From Plecoglossus altivelis (Eukaryota > Chordata > Actinopteri > Osmeriformes > Plecoglossidae), in the NCBI GenBank assembly GCA_036571765.1, contig BROE01000028.1:1004479-1068478 (forward strand): a stretch of DNA of 64,000 nucleotides, given 5' to 3'. The position numbers and the translations under genes were made by a program. This document shows positions 1 to 12,100 of this stretch, piece by piece. The notes beneath the pieces were generated by a model that worked only from the letters and a program-made list of their open reading frames with translations, did no database searches and had not been told where the DNA came from. Position 1 is the first letter of the stretch. The number at the start of each line of letters is the position of its first letter.

Positions 1-308
1 ATGCACTTACTGTTTTACAAATTGTGAGTTTGATTCGAGAAATGTACCAAAATGACTGAGAAAAACTGTAAAGGGTGGGGGGGGGGGAGTTTTGAAAGAT
101 TACAAAAGTATTTATGAAAAAAGTTTCTTAAAACTCCTGACTCATTGCATCATGGATGACTTTTTTTGAAGTGCTTGCCCATACTTTCATTGGCGTGAAA
201 GAGTGTAGTTAATACTGCAATGTTTATCAGTCTTTCTAAACATGACTGAAGGATGTGTGTACTTTCACCATGTCTGGTGGTCAGTATAAAAACATCTTCT
301 CTACTTAC

Positions 309-1255
309 AAAGACAAGCTCGTGTTTAGCCGGTGTCTTGGACGTCCGTATCTTCTTCTGAAAGGCGCCGGCCACGTCAGTCTCCTCGTCTCCTTCCTCCT
401 CCTCTTCATCCTCTTCCTCACTGAGGTGAACCACGGTCCTCCGGCGGCTCGGTCGACCCACGGGTCTGGGCCCATCTTCTGACAGGCCACGACGATCCAG
501 GCGGCTCTGACACTGGTTACAGTCCCGGATATAATCTTTCACCTGTTTCAGAATACCTGCAGAAACAGCGTCACGAACACAGACAAGAAACGTGTCAACC
601 AACTCCAGTCAAAAGCATTTACTGTTTATAATAGATGGCTAACGTTATTTTTCCTCGCAAACAAGTACACACACGCCACTTGAGGAGATATTACAGCTAC
701 CCGGCCTTCACTTACGGCTCAGCTAACAGCTGATTTGATGTTAGCTAGCTAGCTAGCTTTGTTAGCTAGCTAACAAACAGCTAGCCGGTTGCGGTGCGTG
801 TGATACAACGTTAACGTAAATTACGAAGAGGGCGACACTAATGGCGTACGTAGTTTGTTGACAACTAGGTTAAACGGAAGCGCTTGCTTATGGTTAATAT
901 ATTGTCATGTTCCCGTACTTGTACTTGAGTTTAGTAAACGCTTACCTCGCCACCAGTACTTCTGAGAGATGGCTTCCCAAGTTAAATGCTGATTGATGTG
1001 TTCTCCTCCGGCAGTTATGTGACACTGATCAATAAGTTCCTTCCTTCGCCCGTCCTGCAGAACTACTTCCAACTCTGTGAATTCATCCAGGCCTTTCTGT
1101 CGTCTCTGGTAGTACAGAGTGCCATTTCGCATGACATAACACGCAGCAGCTTTCCGTATTTTTCTCTTCGTGTTGCCATGCGTCCCCGGAGCGTACGGCT
1201 CCCGCTCATCAGTCAGATACCGTCTGATAGCTAAGTAGCTCTCCTCGCACGACAT
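309..1255 (-). CDS. zbtb11: ZBTB11, first two coding exons (5' part of gene; rest lies left of the window)
   Basis: ZBTB11 is a nuclear BTB/zinc-finger transcription factor; only its N-terminal part is here. Exon 1 is 946-1255 (ATG at 1255, donor gtaagc). Exon 2 is 309-556 (acceptor ctgcag, donor gtaagt). Together they give 186 in-frame residues. The start MSCEESYLAIRRYLTDEREP, the block KIRKAAACYV and the segment YWWRGILKQVKDYI are characteristic of ZBTB11. The integrase-type H2C2 zinc-binding motif is split by the intron: its histidines lie near DQCHITAGGEH in exon 1 and its CNQC in exon 2. An acidic run (SEEEDEEEEEGDEETD) follows, and exon 2 ends at KHELVF, just where the human protein continues toward the BTB domain. 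The open frame upstream of the ATG starts only with GTG, so ATG 1255 is preferred. The BTB domain and zinc fingers are not in the window. Confidence 0.93.
761..774. repeat. Perfect 14-bp palindrome within a GCTAGC cluster
   Basis: GTTAGCTAGCTAAC equals its own reverse complement. It sits in ZBTB11 intron 1 (557-945), next to a run of overlapping GCTA units at 740-757. Apart from this cluster the intron holds nothing recognisable. Confidence 0.7.
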
Positions 1256-1560
1256 AACCTCAGTCAGCCGCCCGCGAACCACAAAATAATGAATCTATTT
1301 CGAAGGCAAAATCCCCTTCGAGTTTTTAATATAAAACTACAATTTTTAATTCCTTTTCAATAACGACATAGTATTAATAAACAAATATTGAGGCTATATT
1401 TCAAATTGTTTTCTAAGGTGGAACTGCAATTCGTGACCGTCAGGGGTGGACTTGCATGAACAGACAAAATGGCTGCTGCACAACCGGATGTTGCGTGAGA
1501 ATACCGGAAAACTAGGAAATTAGCCAGTGTTGTTATGTACCAATACGGCCACAAGGGGGA
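1256..1560. promoter_or_regulatory. Probable ZBTB11 promoter region
   Basis: This lies directly upstream of the ZBTB11 start on the minus strand. Two ETS-like cores are visible, aaccggatg (about 1482-1490) and taccggaaa (about 1502-1510), plus an aaaatggctgc sequence (1467-1477) resembling a YY1 site. These motifs are typical of TATA-less housekeeping promoters. No TATA box was seen. The transcription start cannot be placed from sequence. Confidence 0.4.
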
Positions 1561-2665
1561 GCTCAATCTAAACCTATCTCTAACACACTACTCAAATATG
1601 AATGCATCGACAGGTCGTTTAACGCTCTAATGGGATATGGTATTTGCTTTGAATTACACAAACGACTCATTTGAGGAATATAAACGACTATCCTCTACAG
1701 TCAATATAATTGCTTCTATTTTTTATTGATTTAAACCCAACAACGTCATTCCACCCCATTAAGACATGTGAACCAACTCGAAGGCATCGCACTGCAATAT
1801 AGAACAAACTCAAAACATCTCCTCTAAACTTCTATTAAAGACACAATCAATTCGTCAACATGGGTTGCCTTGTGAAGGAGACGCGAAGCCATTACGTAGT
1901 GTTCGCGACAGTCCATCGGTCTTGTCTGGTTTGGAGACCGCTGTCTGGCATGGGTAATTGAACAGCCTGCGCCTCGAAAGAGCGTTGCCGGGCAACTGGG
2001 ATGACTCATCACTTGTTTTATGATGGTCTGTGTTGTGAAGCACCGGCGTGATAACAGGCGGGTCTGTGTCTCTTGTCAGTGACATAGTCTGCTGGCTCTA
2101 CACACATGGAGCGCTGTTGTCTTGGTAGTTAAATAGTCAGGCTAAGGTTCCGCGACGCTCATCACAAATCTAAGAGACTCGCTTTTGTCTGTTGTTGAAA
2201 GCTTATCATGACAACGCGTCAATAGCCTATCCTCAGTAGCAGATCAATGTTTAACCCTTAAATGTTATATTTTATTTCCGTTTTCATTAAGTGCAATATA
2301 CTACAATAAGTAGCCTAATAACGAACAGCAAAAACGCGTGTATGCAAATGTCATTGGCTGCATCGCCTTTATCAGTTTCCTTAAGCGAATCCACGAGCAG
2401 CTGTTCATACTGTTCCAGTCGGCTGGGAGTTAGAATCCTATCATCACTGTTTATATAAGCAGGTTCGTGTTTCCTGTCAACACTACATTTCCAGGTGACT
2501 TTTCTAGTTGTGTGTGGACGTCTGAGAGGGTTTGAATGTGGACATAGTGGGGCTGATTTGACTGGAAGGGTTTTACTTTGCTGCCTTCCAGCATCCAGGT
2601 GAGGAAGGGTGGGTGGTGGGGTGGGGTAGGATAGTCATTGATGTATTTCCTCAGGATCACCTGTT

Positions 2666-2667
<2 letters not shown>

Positions 2668-2742
<75 letters not shown>

Positions 2743-3735
2743 GAAACAAATACAAATGTCTCCTTCTACATGAGTGTGACTGGACATCACATTAAAAACA
2801 GAGTGGAGGAGTTATATTGTGTTAACCCCACACACACACGCGCACACACACGCGCACACACACACAGCACACACACACAATGCACAACACACACACACAC
2901 ACACGTGCACACACACACAGACACACACACAAACACACTGCACACACACACACATGCTTCACACACACACACATTAGACTCCTTTATGCAGACGCACACA
3001 CACAGCCGCAGACACGTGTACACACACAGACAGAAGCACGTGCACACAGACACGTGCACACACATACACATACAGTATACACACATACAGTACACAGTAC
3101 ACACAGTACACGCACACGGTGCACACACACACGGCGCACACACACACACGTGCACACACACACGTGCGCACACACACACACACTCCGTCTCTCATGGCTC
3201 TTAAATCCTCCTGAGAGCTTGTCTGTGGTCTTTGTATGGAAGACTCCTGGTCTGTGTGGAGATGAACACAGCTGGGGACAGAGAGGGAGGGAGAGAGGGA
3301 GGGAGGGAGGGGAGGGGAGGAGGGGCGAGAGGCAGGGAGGGAGGGACGGGAGAGAGGGGGAGGGAGGGGAGAGAGGGAGGGGAGAAAGAGGGAGGGAGGG
3401 AGGGGAGAGAGGCAGGGGAAGAGAGGGACGGGAGAGAGGGAGGGAGGGGAGAGAGGGAGGGAGGGAGGTTGAGAGAGGGAGGGGGGAGAGAGGGAGGGAG
3501 GGAAGAGAGGAGGGGAGAGGGGAGGGAGGGGAGAGGGGAGGGAAGAGAGGGCAGGGGAGGGGAGATGAGGGAGGAGGGCAGGGGGAGGAAGAAGAGGGGG
3601 GGGGAAAGGGGGGAGAGAGAGAGAAGAGAGTGAAGAGTGGAGAAATACAGAGAGAAGAGATGTAGAGGAGGGAAAGAGAGAGAGGCAGGGTGGATGAGAA
3701 AGGACCAGAGAGAGAGAAGAAGAGAAGGGAGATCT
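2668..3735. repeat. Block of simple repeats: (TG)n, (TCTG)n, (CA)n, then polypurine GGGA/GAGA tract
   Basis: A (TG)n run passes into (TCTG)n, then after about 90 bp into a long CA tract interrupted by CG and TG steps. This is followed by about 450 bp of almost pure purine on the plus strand (3280-3735). Such tracts give spurious long open frames on all six frames. Confidence 0.9.
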
Positions 3736-4327
3736 ATTTCCTTTGCCAGCTCCGTAGCTTCCAGGTCCACTAGAGAGATGAAGCCCAGCTGCTATGAAGC
3801 TGGGAGTAGTTTTCCATCACACACAGCCTGGAGAGAGCAGTACAGCCACCAGCAGAGACACCACAGGAGAACAGGAGGGGAGGAGACAGAGGGGAGGGAA
3901 GGGGAGAGGGGAGGGATGAAAGAGGAAGGGAGGGGAGGGATAAGCCAGAGAAGGATGGAGAGCTAATTTTATGGCCGCACAGAGTTTGTGTTCAGTTGAT
4001 TCTGCAAACAGACCTTGTTCAGATTCCCTCTCCTGTCGAGAGACCCTCCGTGGTGACGTCACCCTCCCAGGGGCTCGTCTGACACGAGCTGTGCGTGCGA
4101 GGCGCACAATGCACGCGTGGGGAGGGAATATTTACAGACGTTGTCCCCACACTCGCACGGACAATGGCTGTTATGGCTGGAGGTTCCTCCAGGGGGTCGG
4201 AGGCCAGAGGGGGTCGGAGCCAAGGGGGGGGGGGGGGGGCTAGGGGGCCGGACGGACACGTGTGCTCGGAGAGGAAGTGGTGGTTGTGGAGTGGGCTGTT
4301 TGGTGGTTGGGGGCCAAGGGCGTGAAA

Positions 4328-4677
4328 CTGGGGGTGTGTAACTGGGGTGTGTAACTGGGGTGTGTAACTGGGGGTGTATAACTGAGGGGTGTGTAACTGA
4401 GGTGTGTGTAACTGAGGTGTGTAACTGGGGGTGTGTAACTGAGGTGTGTAACTGGGGGTGTGTAACTGGAGTGTGTAACTGAGGTGTGTAACTGGGGGTG
4501 TGTAACTGGATGTGTGCAACTGGGGTGTGTAACTGGAGTGTGTAACTGGGGGTGTGTAACTGAGGTGTGTAACTGGAGTGTGTAACTGGAGTGTGTAACT
4601 GAGGTGTGTAACTGGAGTGTGTAACTGGGGGTGTGTAACTGGAGTGTGTAACTGGAGTGTGTAACCGGAGTGTGTAT
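4328..4677. repeat. Minisatellite, about 13-14-bp unit (ggtgtgtaactgg)
   Basis: About 25 tandem units of the ggtgtgtaactg type, with small length changes (ggggtg, gaggtg, ggagtg variants). Intergenic. Confidence 0.9.
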
Positions 4678-6658
4678 TTGTAGCGAACGCACAGCCAGTG
4701 TTTATTGACTGACCTACAAGAACAAGGTTGCAGGAAGGTCGTGGAGCATGCTCAAACACAACCTGTGGGAGGAGTCGGGTTACCGTGACAACCACAGATC
4801 TGACTCAACAACGAGGTGACATTATGGGATGGAAACTTCCCAGCAGAGGGCAAAGAAAAGTGAATGTGTGTCGTCAGGGTGCCGTATCCATGACGAAAAC
4901 TCATCCTTCAATCACACGTGCAGGAAAACGGGGTATTTACCGCACATCTTCACAACGTGACAGAAATGGAGAGACACAATCGGGTTGTCATGGCAGCCGT
5001 TTGATCACAGCAGCCAATTTTCTCTTCGCAAAAGCATGTGGAGTCCAGGAGCGGTTCTGTCAGAAGGATGTTCAGGAGACAGAACCGCAAGCGGACTGTG
5101 AACTCGACGTTTCACTGAAAGAGTGTGAGACCGTTTTCAGACGAGCACTGTGAAGACGCAGCACGCGTGTGAAAGGAGGAGGAGGAACCCTGCAGGAACT
5201 AACATGAGGATCTTCTTCTGCTGTTGACACTCACACCTCAAGCTACAGCCACACTTAGGACAAACTCATTGTTTTCTTTTCCAGTGGAGTGCCTCCTCGT
5301 TTCTCCTTAACATCCCTGTAGTGATCTTCCTGGAATGTTCCGAACACTTCACTCAACTGGCAGTGAATAAACTTTACATGACTAATGAGGACAACGGAAG
5401 AGGGAGAAGAACGGCTATTGAATCGTGCGCCGGAAAGTTCCAGTTTCTTAAGAGGCGTCTTCACGTTAAGGTGAAATAAGGACTGGTCAGATGTGTCACA
5501 GCTCTATTCAGCTCCTCTCATCACGAGCCATAAAACTCAGATATCTGCTGCATGACTGATCTGATCACATCCTGGAAGGAGACACAAGGGAGAAGGATGC
5601 TTTTGTCTGTAGGCTCTGCTCGAGGGGAGAGAGAGAGGCCGAGAGAGGCCGAGAGAGAGAGGCCGAGAGAGAGAGAGGCCGAGAGAGAGAGAGGCCGAGA
5701 GAGGCCGAGAGAGAGAGAGAGAGAGAGGCCGAGAGAGAGAGAGAGAGGCCGAGAGAGAGAAAGAGGGAGAGAGAGAAAGAGGGATAGAGAGATTGAAAGA
5801 AAGAGGGAGAGGGAGAAAGAGAGAGAGAGAGGGAGAAAGAGGGAGAGAGAGAGGGCACAGCAGGGCTGGGAATCACGCAGCTTATCTTACACTTCTCTTC
5901 TCTTACGATGCAGTTGTTTCTGTTCTTGGCTGGAGGTGGGAAAAGGTGGAGGAGGCCGTAGTAAGATGACATATACAGGATACAGCTTCTAGAGAGCGGG
6001 TTCTCATTTTGTCAGCCCTGTGTCCAATCCAGCACGTTAGTATTCAGCACCAGCAACCAGCTGGAGGGAGAGGGGGTAAGCCCACACAAGACATGCATGC
6101 ACCCTCCTCCCCCCAGCACCCCCAGCACCCCCCAGCCCCTCCAGGCCCCTACCCCAGCCCCCCCAGCCTCCCCAGGGGCCCCACAGGCCCATTATGGCAT
6201 TCTGACAGCCTTCCTGGAAATCACCCAGGACGCTGTCCTGGTGCTTCTCAGGAAGAGAGTGCTTCCCCTGGGTGTCTGGATCCTTCGACAGACCCCCTCC
6301 ACCCCCTTACCTCCACCCTGCTCTGGCCTCTTCACACCCCAGGCTGTTTTTCAAAGGATGACACATTGAGGGACTTCATTCTGCCACCAATGCAGAGTGG
6401 AATCTCCAGGTCATCCTATTAATAGTGAGGTGAACATGGTTGTCGACGCGTTCGTGATGCTGTTTACATTCGTGTTGTTTTCTCTGCCGTAGCCTGCTAC
6501 TGCTAGACGGACTTTATCCACCCGTCTGTTTCACAGGACCACTCACAAAGTACAGACACATAAACACACACAGACACAGACAACTGAGAGACAGACAGAC
6601 TGAGAGACAGACAGACAGACCAACAAACTGACTGACTGACTGACAGACAGACCGAGAC

Positions 6659-6697
<39 letters not shown>

Positions 6698-6803
6698 GTG
6701 AGGCAGCTGTCCTCATCTCCAGTAAGACTAGCAAGGGGATCTTGGGACCCTCCCTGAATAAACACACAGAGCAGCTAGATCCAGGCAAGGGTCAAGCTGA
6801 GAG

Positions 6804-6834
<31 letters not shown>

Positions 6835-6926
6835 ACACAGACACACACAGACACACACAGCACACACACAGCACACACCCAGCACACACACACACAGCAC
6901 ACACACAGGCACACTCACTCACACAC

Positions 6927-6963
<37 letters not shown>

Positions 6964-8622
6964 TACATACATACAGAGCAAACACACGCACACACAGAAA
7001 CACACACATAGCAAACACACACACACACACATCACTGCTCACCTTTTTACACACCTTGCGGCTTCACTTTTTTCACCCACATGGTCCGTGCTTCCATCTT
7101 CAGAGAAGGAGTGGTACAAGGGGAGGGGGGAGGGGTGTTCAGAGTTGCTGATTGGTTCTCCTGGAGGGTTGGGTCGAGAGGACATTTGACCTTTGACCTT
7201 GCCTCTCTGTGAAGGTGTTGAGGAGAGATCATTCTTCAATGTCACTCGACCTGATTGATGATGATGTCACTGCTCTGCACGCTCGGTCACTGCAGAGATC
7301 TGACAAAGAACTGATCTTGGATCAGTGTCAATCTTAGTCACTGAATTCAAGATCTTTCCATCTGACCATACCTGCCATCCCAGCAAGATTTACAATCCTG
7401 TGATCCTAACTTCGTCTTTCACAACACGATGTACGCAGTTGTTGTTGACGTTGAGTGAAAAAACACGAGCTCCTTCTTGCATTCCATCGCATTGCTCTGC
7501 TTAGTATAAACTCAAATGCATCCCATAATTACACTCTGGGTAACCAGATTCCAAAACAGTTGGTATTTAAGGGGAGCTAAGCAGCTTTGCGGACAGGAGG
7601 CCCAGTCGTGAGTTTAGTCCTAAAGCAGACAGCTGCTCAGATGGGACAAGGAGCTGTCTTCTGTGGTCAAACTAAGGGCCACAGGCTTCCTCCCCTGGGG
7701 GTTAGAGGAAGCATGTGTGTGTGGGGGGGAAGTGTGTGTGTGTGGGGGGAAGCATGTGTGTGTGTGTGGGGGCAGGGTGTGTGTGTGTGTGTGTGTTGGG
7801 GAAGTGTGTGTGTGTGGGGAAGTGTGTGTGTGTGTTGGGGAAGCGTGTGTGTCTTGCGGCAAGGTGTAAGTGTCTGTGTGTGTTGGAGAATCGTGTGCGT
7901 GTGTGTGTTGGGGAAGCGTGTGTGTGTGTATAGACGGGGGAGAGGGGGGGGTGTCCGGACACGTGGCCCTGTCAGAGGACCAGAGCCCCTGGGACAGGCC
8001 AGCCCTCAGTGGCACTTGGCTTCATGCCTCCAGACTCCAGTGGCCATAAACAAGCTGTGCTGAAAGCTACTGGCTGCCTCCCAAACATGGAGAAGAAGCT
8101 GGCAGGACCCCAGTGCTGCCCTGCAGGCTGGGACCACAGGCCCACCAGGGCCCTGCCAGGGCCGGGCCACAGGGAAGCTGGGACCTGGAGCTGCTGGGTA
8201 TCCATGGATGAGGAGGGAAACTGACATGGATCCTGCCTCAGACAGCTGTTCTACCCCCAAAACACCTGCTGTGTTTGCCCAAGAGGATGAAAAAAGTGAA
8301 GAAAGTACCTGTGTTTGCCTGCCTGCCTGTCTGTCTGTCTGTCTGTCTGCCTGCTTGCCTGTTTGCCTGTCTATCTCTCTGCCTGCCTGCCTGCCTGTCT
8401 CTCTGTCTGTCTGTCTGTCTGTCTACTTACCTCACATCAGCTCCTGTAACCAGCTGTTTTTACAGCCTTCTGGTGATTGAACTGTTGTTCCCTCTGGACA
8501 CACACACACAGACACACACACACACAGACACACACACACACACACAGACACACACACACACACAGACACACACACACACACACAGACACAGACACACAGA
8601 CACACACACACAGACACACATA

Positions 8623-8655
<33 letters not shown>

Positions 8656-8971
8656 CACTCTGGCTGACAGAGTCAGGCTCTGTTGCCACTGTAATAAGGC
8701 TCTGTCAGTGAGTGCTCTAATACTAAAAGGCTTCATTCCCGCTGAGATGAGACCGATAATCATTTCTAAGCATGTAGTTCAGTAATATGGTCTCTCAGAC
8801 ATCTGCTCTGAAGGCATTTATGATGATCTAAGGGCCGGATAACAACAGCAGTCCCACCAAGTTCACCCTATCATTTACTCAGCGCTGTTCTGTAAGACAT
8901 GGTGTTATTGCGTTAACTGTTTTCTCTCTTAACAAACAACACAAATGCCTCCCCTGATTGGTTATCTCTGG

Positions 8972-8977
8972 TTTATT
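8972..8977 (-). promoter_or_regulatory. Candidate polyadenylation signal of DPT
   Basis: TTTATT on the plus strand is AATAAA on the minus strand. It lies about 215 bp downstream of the DPT stop codon at 9190-9192, which suits a short 3' UTR. An AATAAA on the plus strand almost overlaps it, so the strand assignment rests on the DPT context. Confidence 0.5.
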
Positions 8978-9189
8978 CAATAAACATCGACTGTAAAATG
9001 CAATATAGGATCGGATTAAAGATCTCAAAAGCGAATGCAAACAAAACTGTATAACAAATCACGTCATGAAAACCTTCCTACGATATGTGTAATATGTTGG
9101 TATATTTCTATCTAATGCCTCCGTGTGATGTGAGAGAGTGAACTTCAGTCGTCCAGGACAGAACGTCTCCCTGAGCCTCTTGATGAAGT

Positions 9190-12100
9190 TCACAGATTCT
9201 CAAAATCGCAGTCGAAGTCCGTCATCCTGCACAAAATGTATTTCCACTGGCGATCTCTGCGGAACGCAACGAAAAATGGAACATGAGAACATTCTAGAAC
9301 CGTCTTTCGAACTCTTTGGAACTCTGAGAATGACAGTTTGGAACCTCGGAATGAGAGATGAAAGGCCTCCACAGGACAGGGTGGGTCGTCTTACCTGAGG
9401 ACCCCACTGAAGGTGGTCTGGGCCCCTCTGATGAAGTACCCGTAGCTGGGGACTACCACCTCGGCCTCCTCCGTCAGGTACTGAGGGACATCATTGGTCT
9501 TCCTGCCCCCCAAAAAATACGAAGATGGATTTCAAACTATTATTATCATTAAAGCCGTCTTCCGTGTTCGTTCATCGCCGTCGCAGGTCAGTGAAATGTG
9601 CGTTTATCAACGTGATGGAAAGACTTCCTGTTGCGGCGGGGTCAGAGGTCGTGAGAGCGTACCAGCAGGAGTAAGGGCAGCGTCGTGCATAGCGACAGCA
9701 GTAGAACCTCCACTCCCGGTCCAGAACAGCATCAAAGTACTTGCTCTCGATACCTGCGACCAACCCATTAGCAGAACAGACGGAAGACCTGGAGGAGGAG
9801 GAGGAGGAGGAGATATCATACACAGGAGGAGGAGGAGGAGGAGGAGATATTACACAGAGGAGGAGAGCAGGAGATATCACAGAGGAGGAGAGCAGGGAGG
9901 AAGGTGAAACTGACAGGCAGTCAAGGGCTCCACCATTCAGCTCCTCCCACTTCTATGGTGGACCATATTACCTTTGACATTCCTCTAACCCTCCTCCCTT
10001 ATCTGGTGTGTGTGTGTGTGTGTGTGTGTGTGTCTGAGTGTGTGTGTGTGTGTGTGTGTGTGTCTGAGTGTGTGCAGACATCGTCAGGCCCTCTCCACAC
10101 ACACAACAACAGTTTGTTGTTCCAGCATGATTAAAGCTGTCATCAACAGACATACCACCTATCTCCACTAACCTTTTTCAGTTCATTAATCGCACAATTA
10201 ACATTTAATAGATTTATTTTCTGTTTTGCACATCATCTGTTAGTGTCGAACAATTTACCGTATTACATAATTAAACTCGTAAACAATTGATCATAAAACC
10301 AATTAAGTTTGTAGATTTTAAGATCCAGGGTTTTTAGAGCCCTGAGTGTCTATACCAGAGAGCTTGTTTGTGTGTATATAGACACACAACATCTCCTCTC
10401 CAGCTGAGAAGCTGGAGCTGTGATGCACGGATGCTGGGACCAGCATGTATGCTTGCACGCTTTTGACAAAAATCTAATTCCAATCCATTCCAGCCCCTGT
10501 ACTGTCCTTTCCGGGGGTTTTTCCGCTGACTGAGCTCTTTATGACATCATTTCCTGTTTTCTGTAACGCCCCCTACGCACGTCTGTTGACAGTGTAGCCT
10601 GTTTACCCTACATACAGCTGGTTGTCATCACAACAGCCGCAAACACAGCAGCCCTCTGTCATGGCAACACAGGGCCGGCCCCCATCCCCACCGTCACTGA
10701 GCAGACAGAGGTTGGGCTAGCAAAGGTAAGAGCTAACAGACGTAAGAGCTAACAGAGGTTAGAGTTAGCAGAGGTTAGAGTTAGCAGAGTTTAGAGCTAG
10801 CAGAGGTTAGACTAGCACAGGTTAGAGCTAACAGAGGTTAGAGTTAGCAAAGGTTAGAGTTGGCAAAGGTTGGGCTAGCAGAGGTTAGAGCTAACAGAGG
10901 TTAGACTAGCAGAGGTTGGGCTAGCAGAGGTTGGGCTAGCAGAGGTTGGGCTAACAGAGGTTTGACTAGCAGAGGTTGGGCTAGCAGAGGTTAGAGTTAG
11001 CAGAGGTTGTGCTAACAGAGGTTAGAGTTAGCAGAGGTTAGAGTTAGCAGAGGTTAGACTAGCAGAGGTTGGGCTAGTAGAGGTAAGAAAGAGCTAACAG
11101 AGGTTAGACAAGCAGAGGTTAGATGAGCAGAGGTTAGACTAGCAGAGGTTAGGCTAACAGAGGTTAGACTAGCAGAGGTTAGGCTAACAGAGGTTAGACT
11201 AGCAGAGGTTAGAGCTAGCAGAGGTTAGACTAGCAGAGGTTAAACTAGAGAGGTTGGGCTAACAGAGGTTAGAGCTAGCAAGGTTAGACTAGCAGAGATT
11301 GGGCTAACAGAGGTTAGGCTAGCAGAGGTTAGACTAGCAGAGCTTGGGCTAACAGAGGTTAGACTAGCAGAGGTTAGACTAGCAGAGCTTGGGCTAACAG
11401 AGGTTAGACTAGCAGAGGTCAGACTTGCAGAGGTTAGACTAGCAGAGATTGGGCTAACAGAGGTTAGACTAGCAGAGGTTAGACTAGCAGAGATTGGGCT
11501 AACAGAGGTTAGACTAGCAGAGGTTAGACTAGCAGAAATTGGGCTAACAGAGGTTAGACTAGCAGAGGTTAGACTAGCAGAGCTTGGGCTAACAGAGGTT
11601 AGACTAGCAGAGGTCAGACTTGCAGAGGTTAGACTAGCAGAGGTTAGACTTGCAGAGGTTAGACTAACAGAGGTTAGACTAACAGAGGTTAGACTAACAG
11701 AGGTTTTTGAGTCAATCACCAGCAAGGAAACAGGAAATAGTTGTAACATACGAACCATAAAAAAGCACAAACATGAAGTCTCTGAGGAGAGAGAAGATCC
11801 AGCATGATGGACTAAACAGCCCTGCCTCTATCTCTGCTTCCTTCATCCCTGCTGCCTTAGTCAACACCGAGCAGAACCGCCTTCAGGGGAACATTTCCAA
11901 AGTCATTAAAAGATCAACTTAGGCTAATGAGGGTTTATTATCTTTGAGTGTAAACACATCAACATCATGCAATGAGATGCCACTCAGCCCTGGAGTGTGT
12001 TAGTCCTGAAAGATAAACATAACCAGAAGGATCAAACCAACACAACTTTCAGAACTCAAATCACCTCAGGTGTTTTGTAGAGAAAGTCCGTTTTTCCAGA

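Larger units (their letters stand above)
1561..8970. other. Intergenic interval between ZBTB11 and DPT
   Basis: No exon of a recognisable family was found on either strand. About 1.56-2.65 kb, 4.7-5.6 kb, 7.03-7.6 kb and 8.0-8.3 kb are unique-looking. The rest is tandem or simple repeat: (TG)n/(TCTG)n at 2668-2740, CA-rich 2829-3184, polypurine 3280-3735, a 13-14-bp array 4328-4677, GAGAGGCC-type 5626-5860, CCCCAGC-rich 6095-6180, (CAGA)n 6575-6700, (CA)n 6802-7030, TG/GGGG-rich 7715-7935, (CTGT/CTGC)n 8315-8435 and (CA)n 8497-8655. The open frames inside these tracts are low-complexity and are not called as genes. Confidence 0.7.

Noticed and set aside
12..70. Possible third ZBTB11 exon between a ttctcag acceptor and a gtaagt donor
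   Set aside because: It would splice in phase but the 15 residues do not match the VDTKG-type continuation expected after KHELVF. Treated as chance.
905..1282. ZBTB11 start at 1282
   Set aside because: The codon there is GTG. ATG at 1255 fits the known N-terminus of the family.
1469..1494. Possible plus-strand first exon (ATG GCT GCT GCA..., then gtgaga)
   Set aside because: Only 26 bp, no downstream exon found; the sequence is explained as YY1/ETS promoter motifs.
2638..3770. Several His/Thr, Cys/Val and Gly/Arg/Glu-rich frames
   Set aside because: Low-complexity translation of CA, TG and GGGA repeats, with overlapping frames on both strands.
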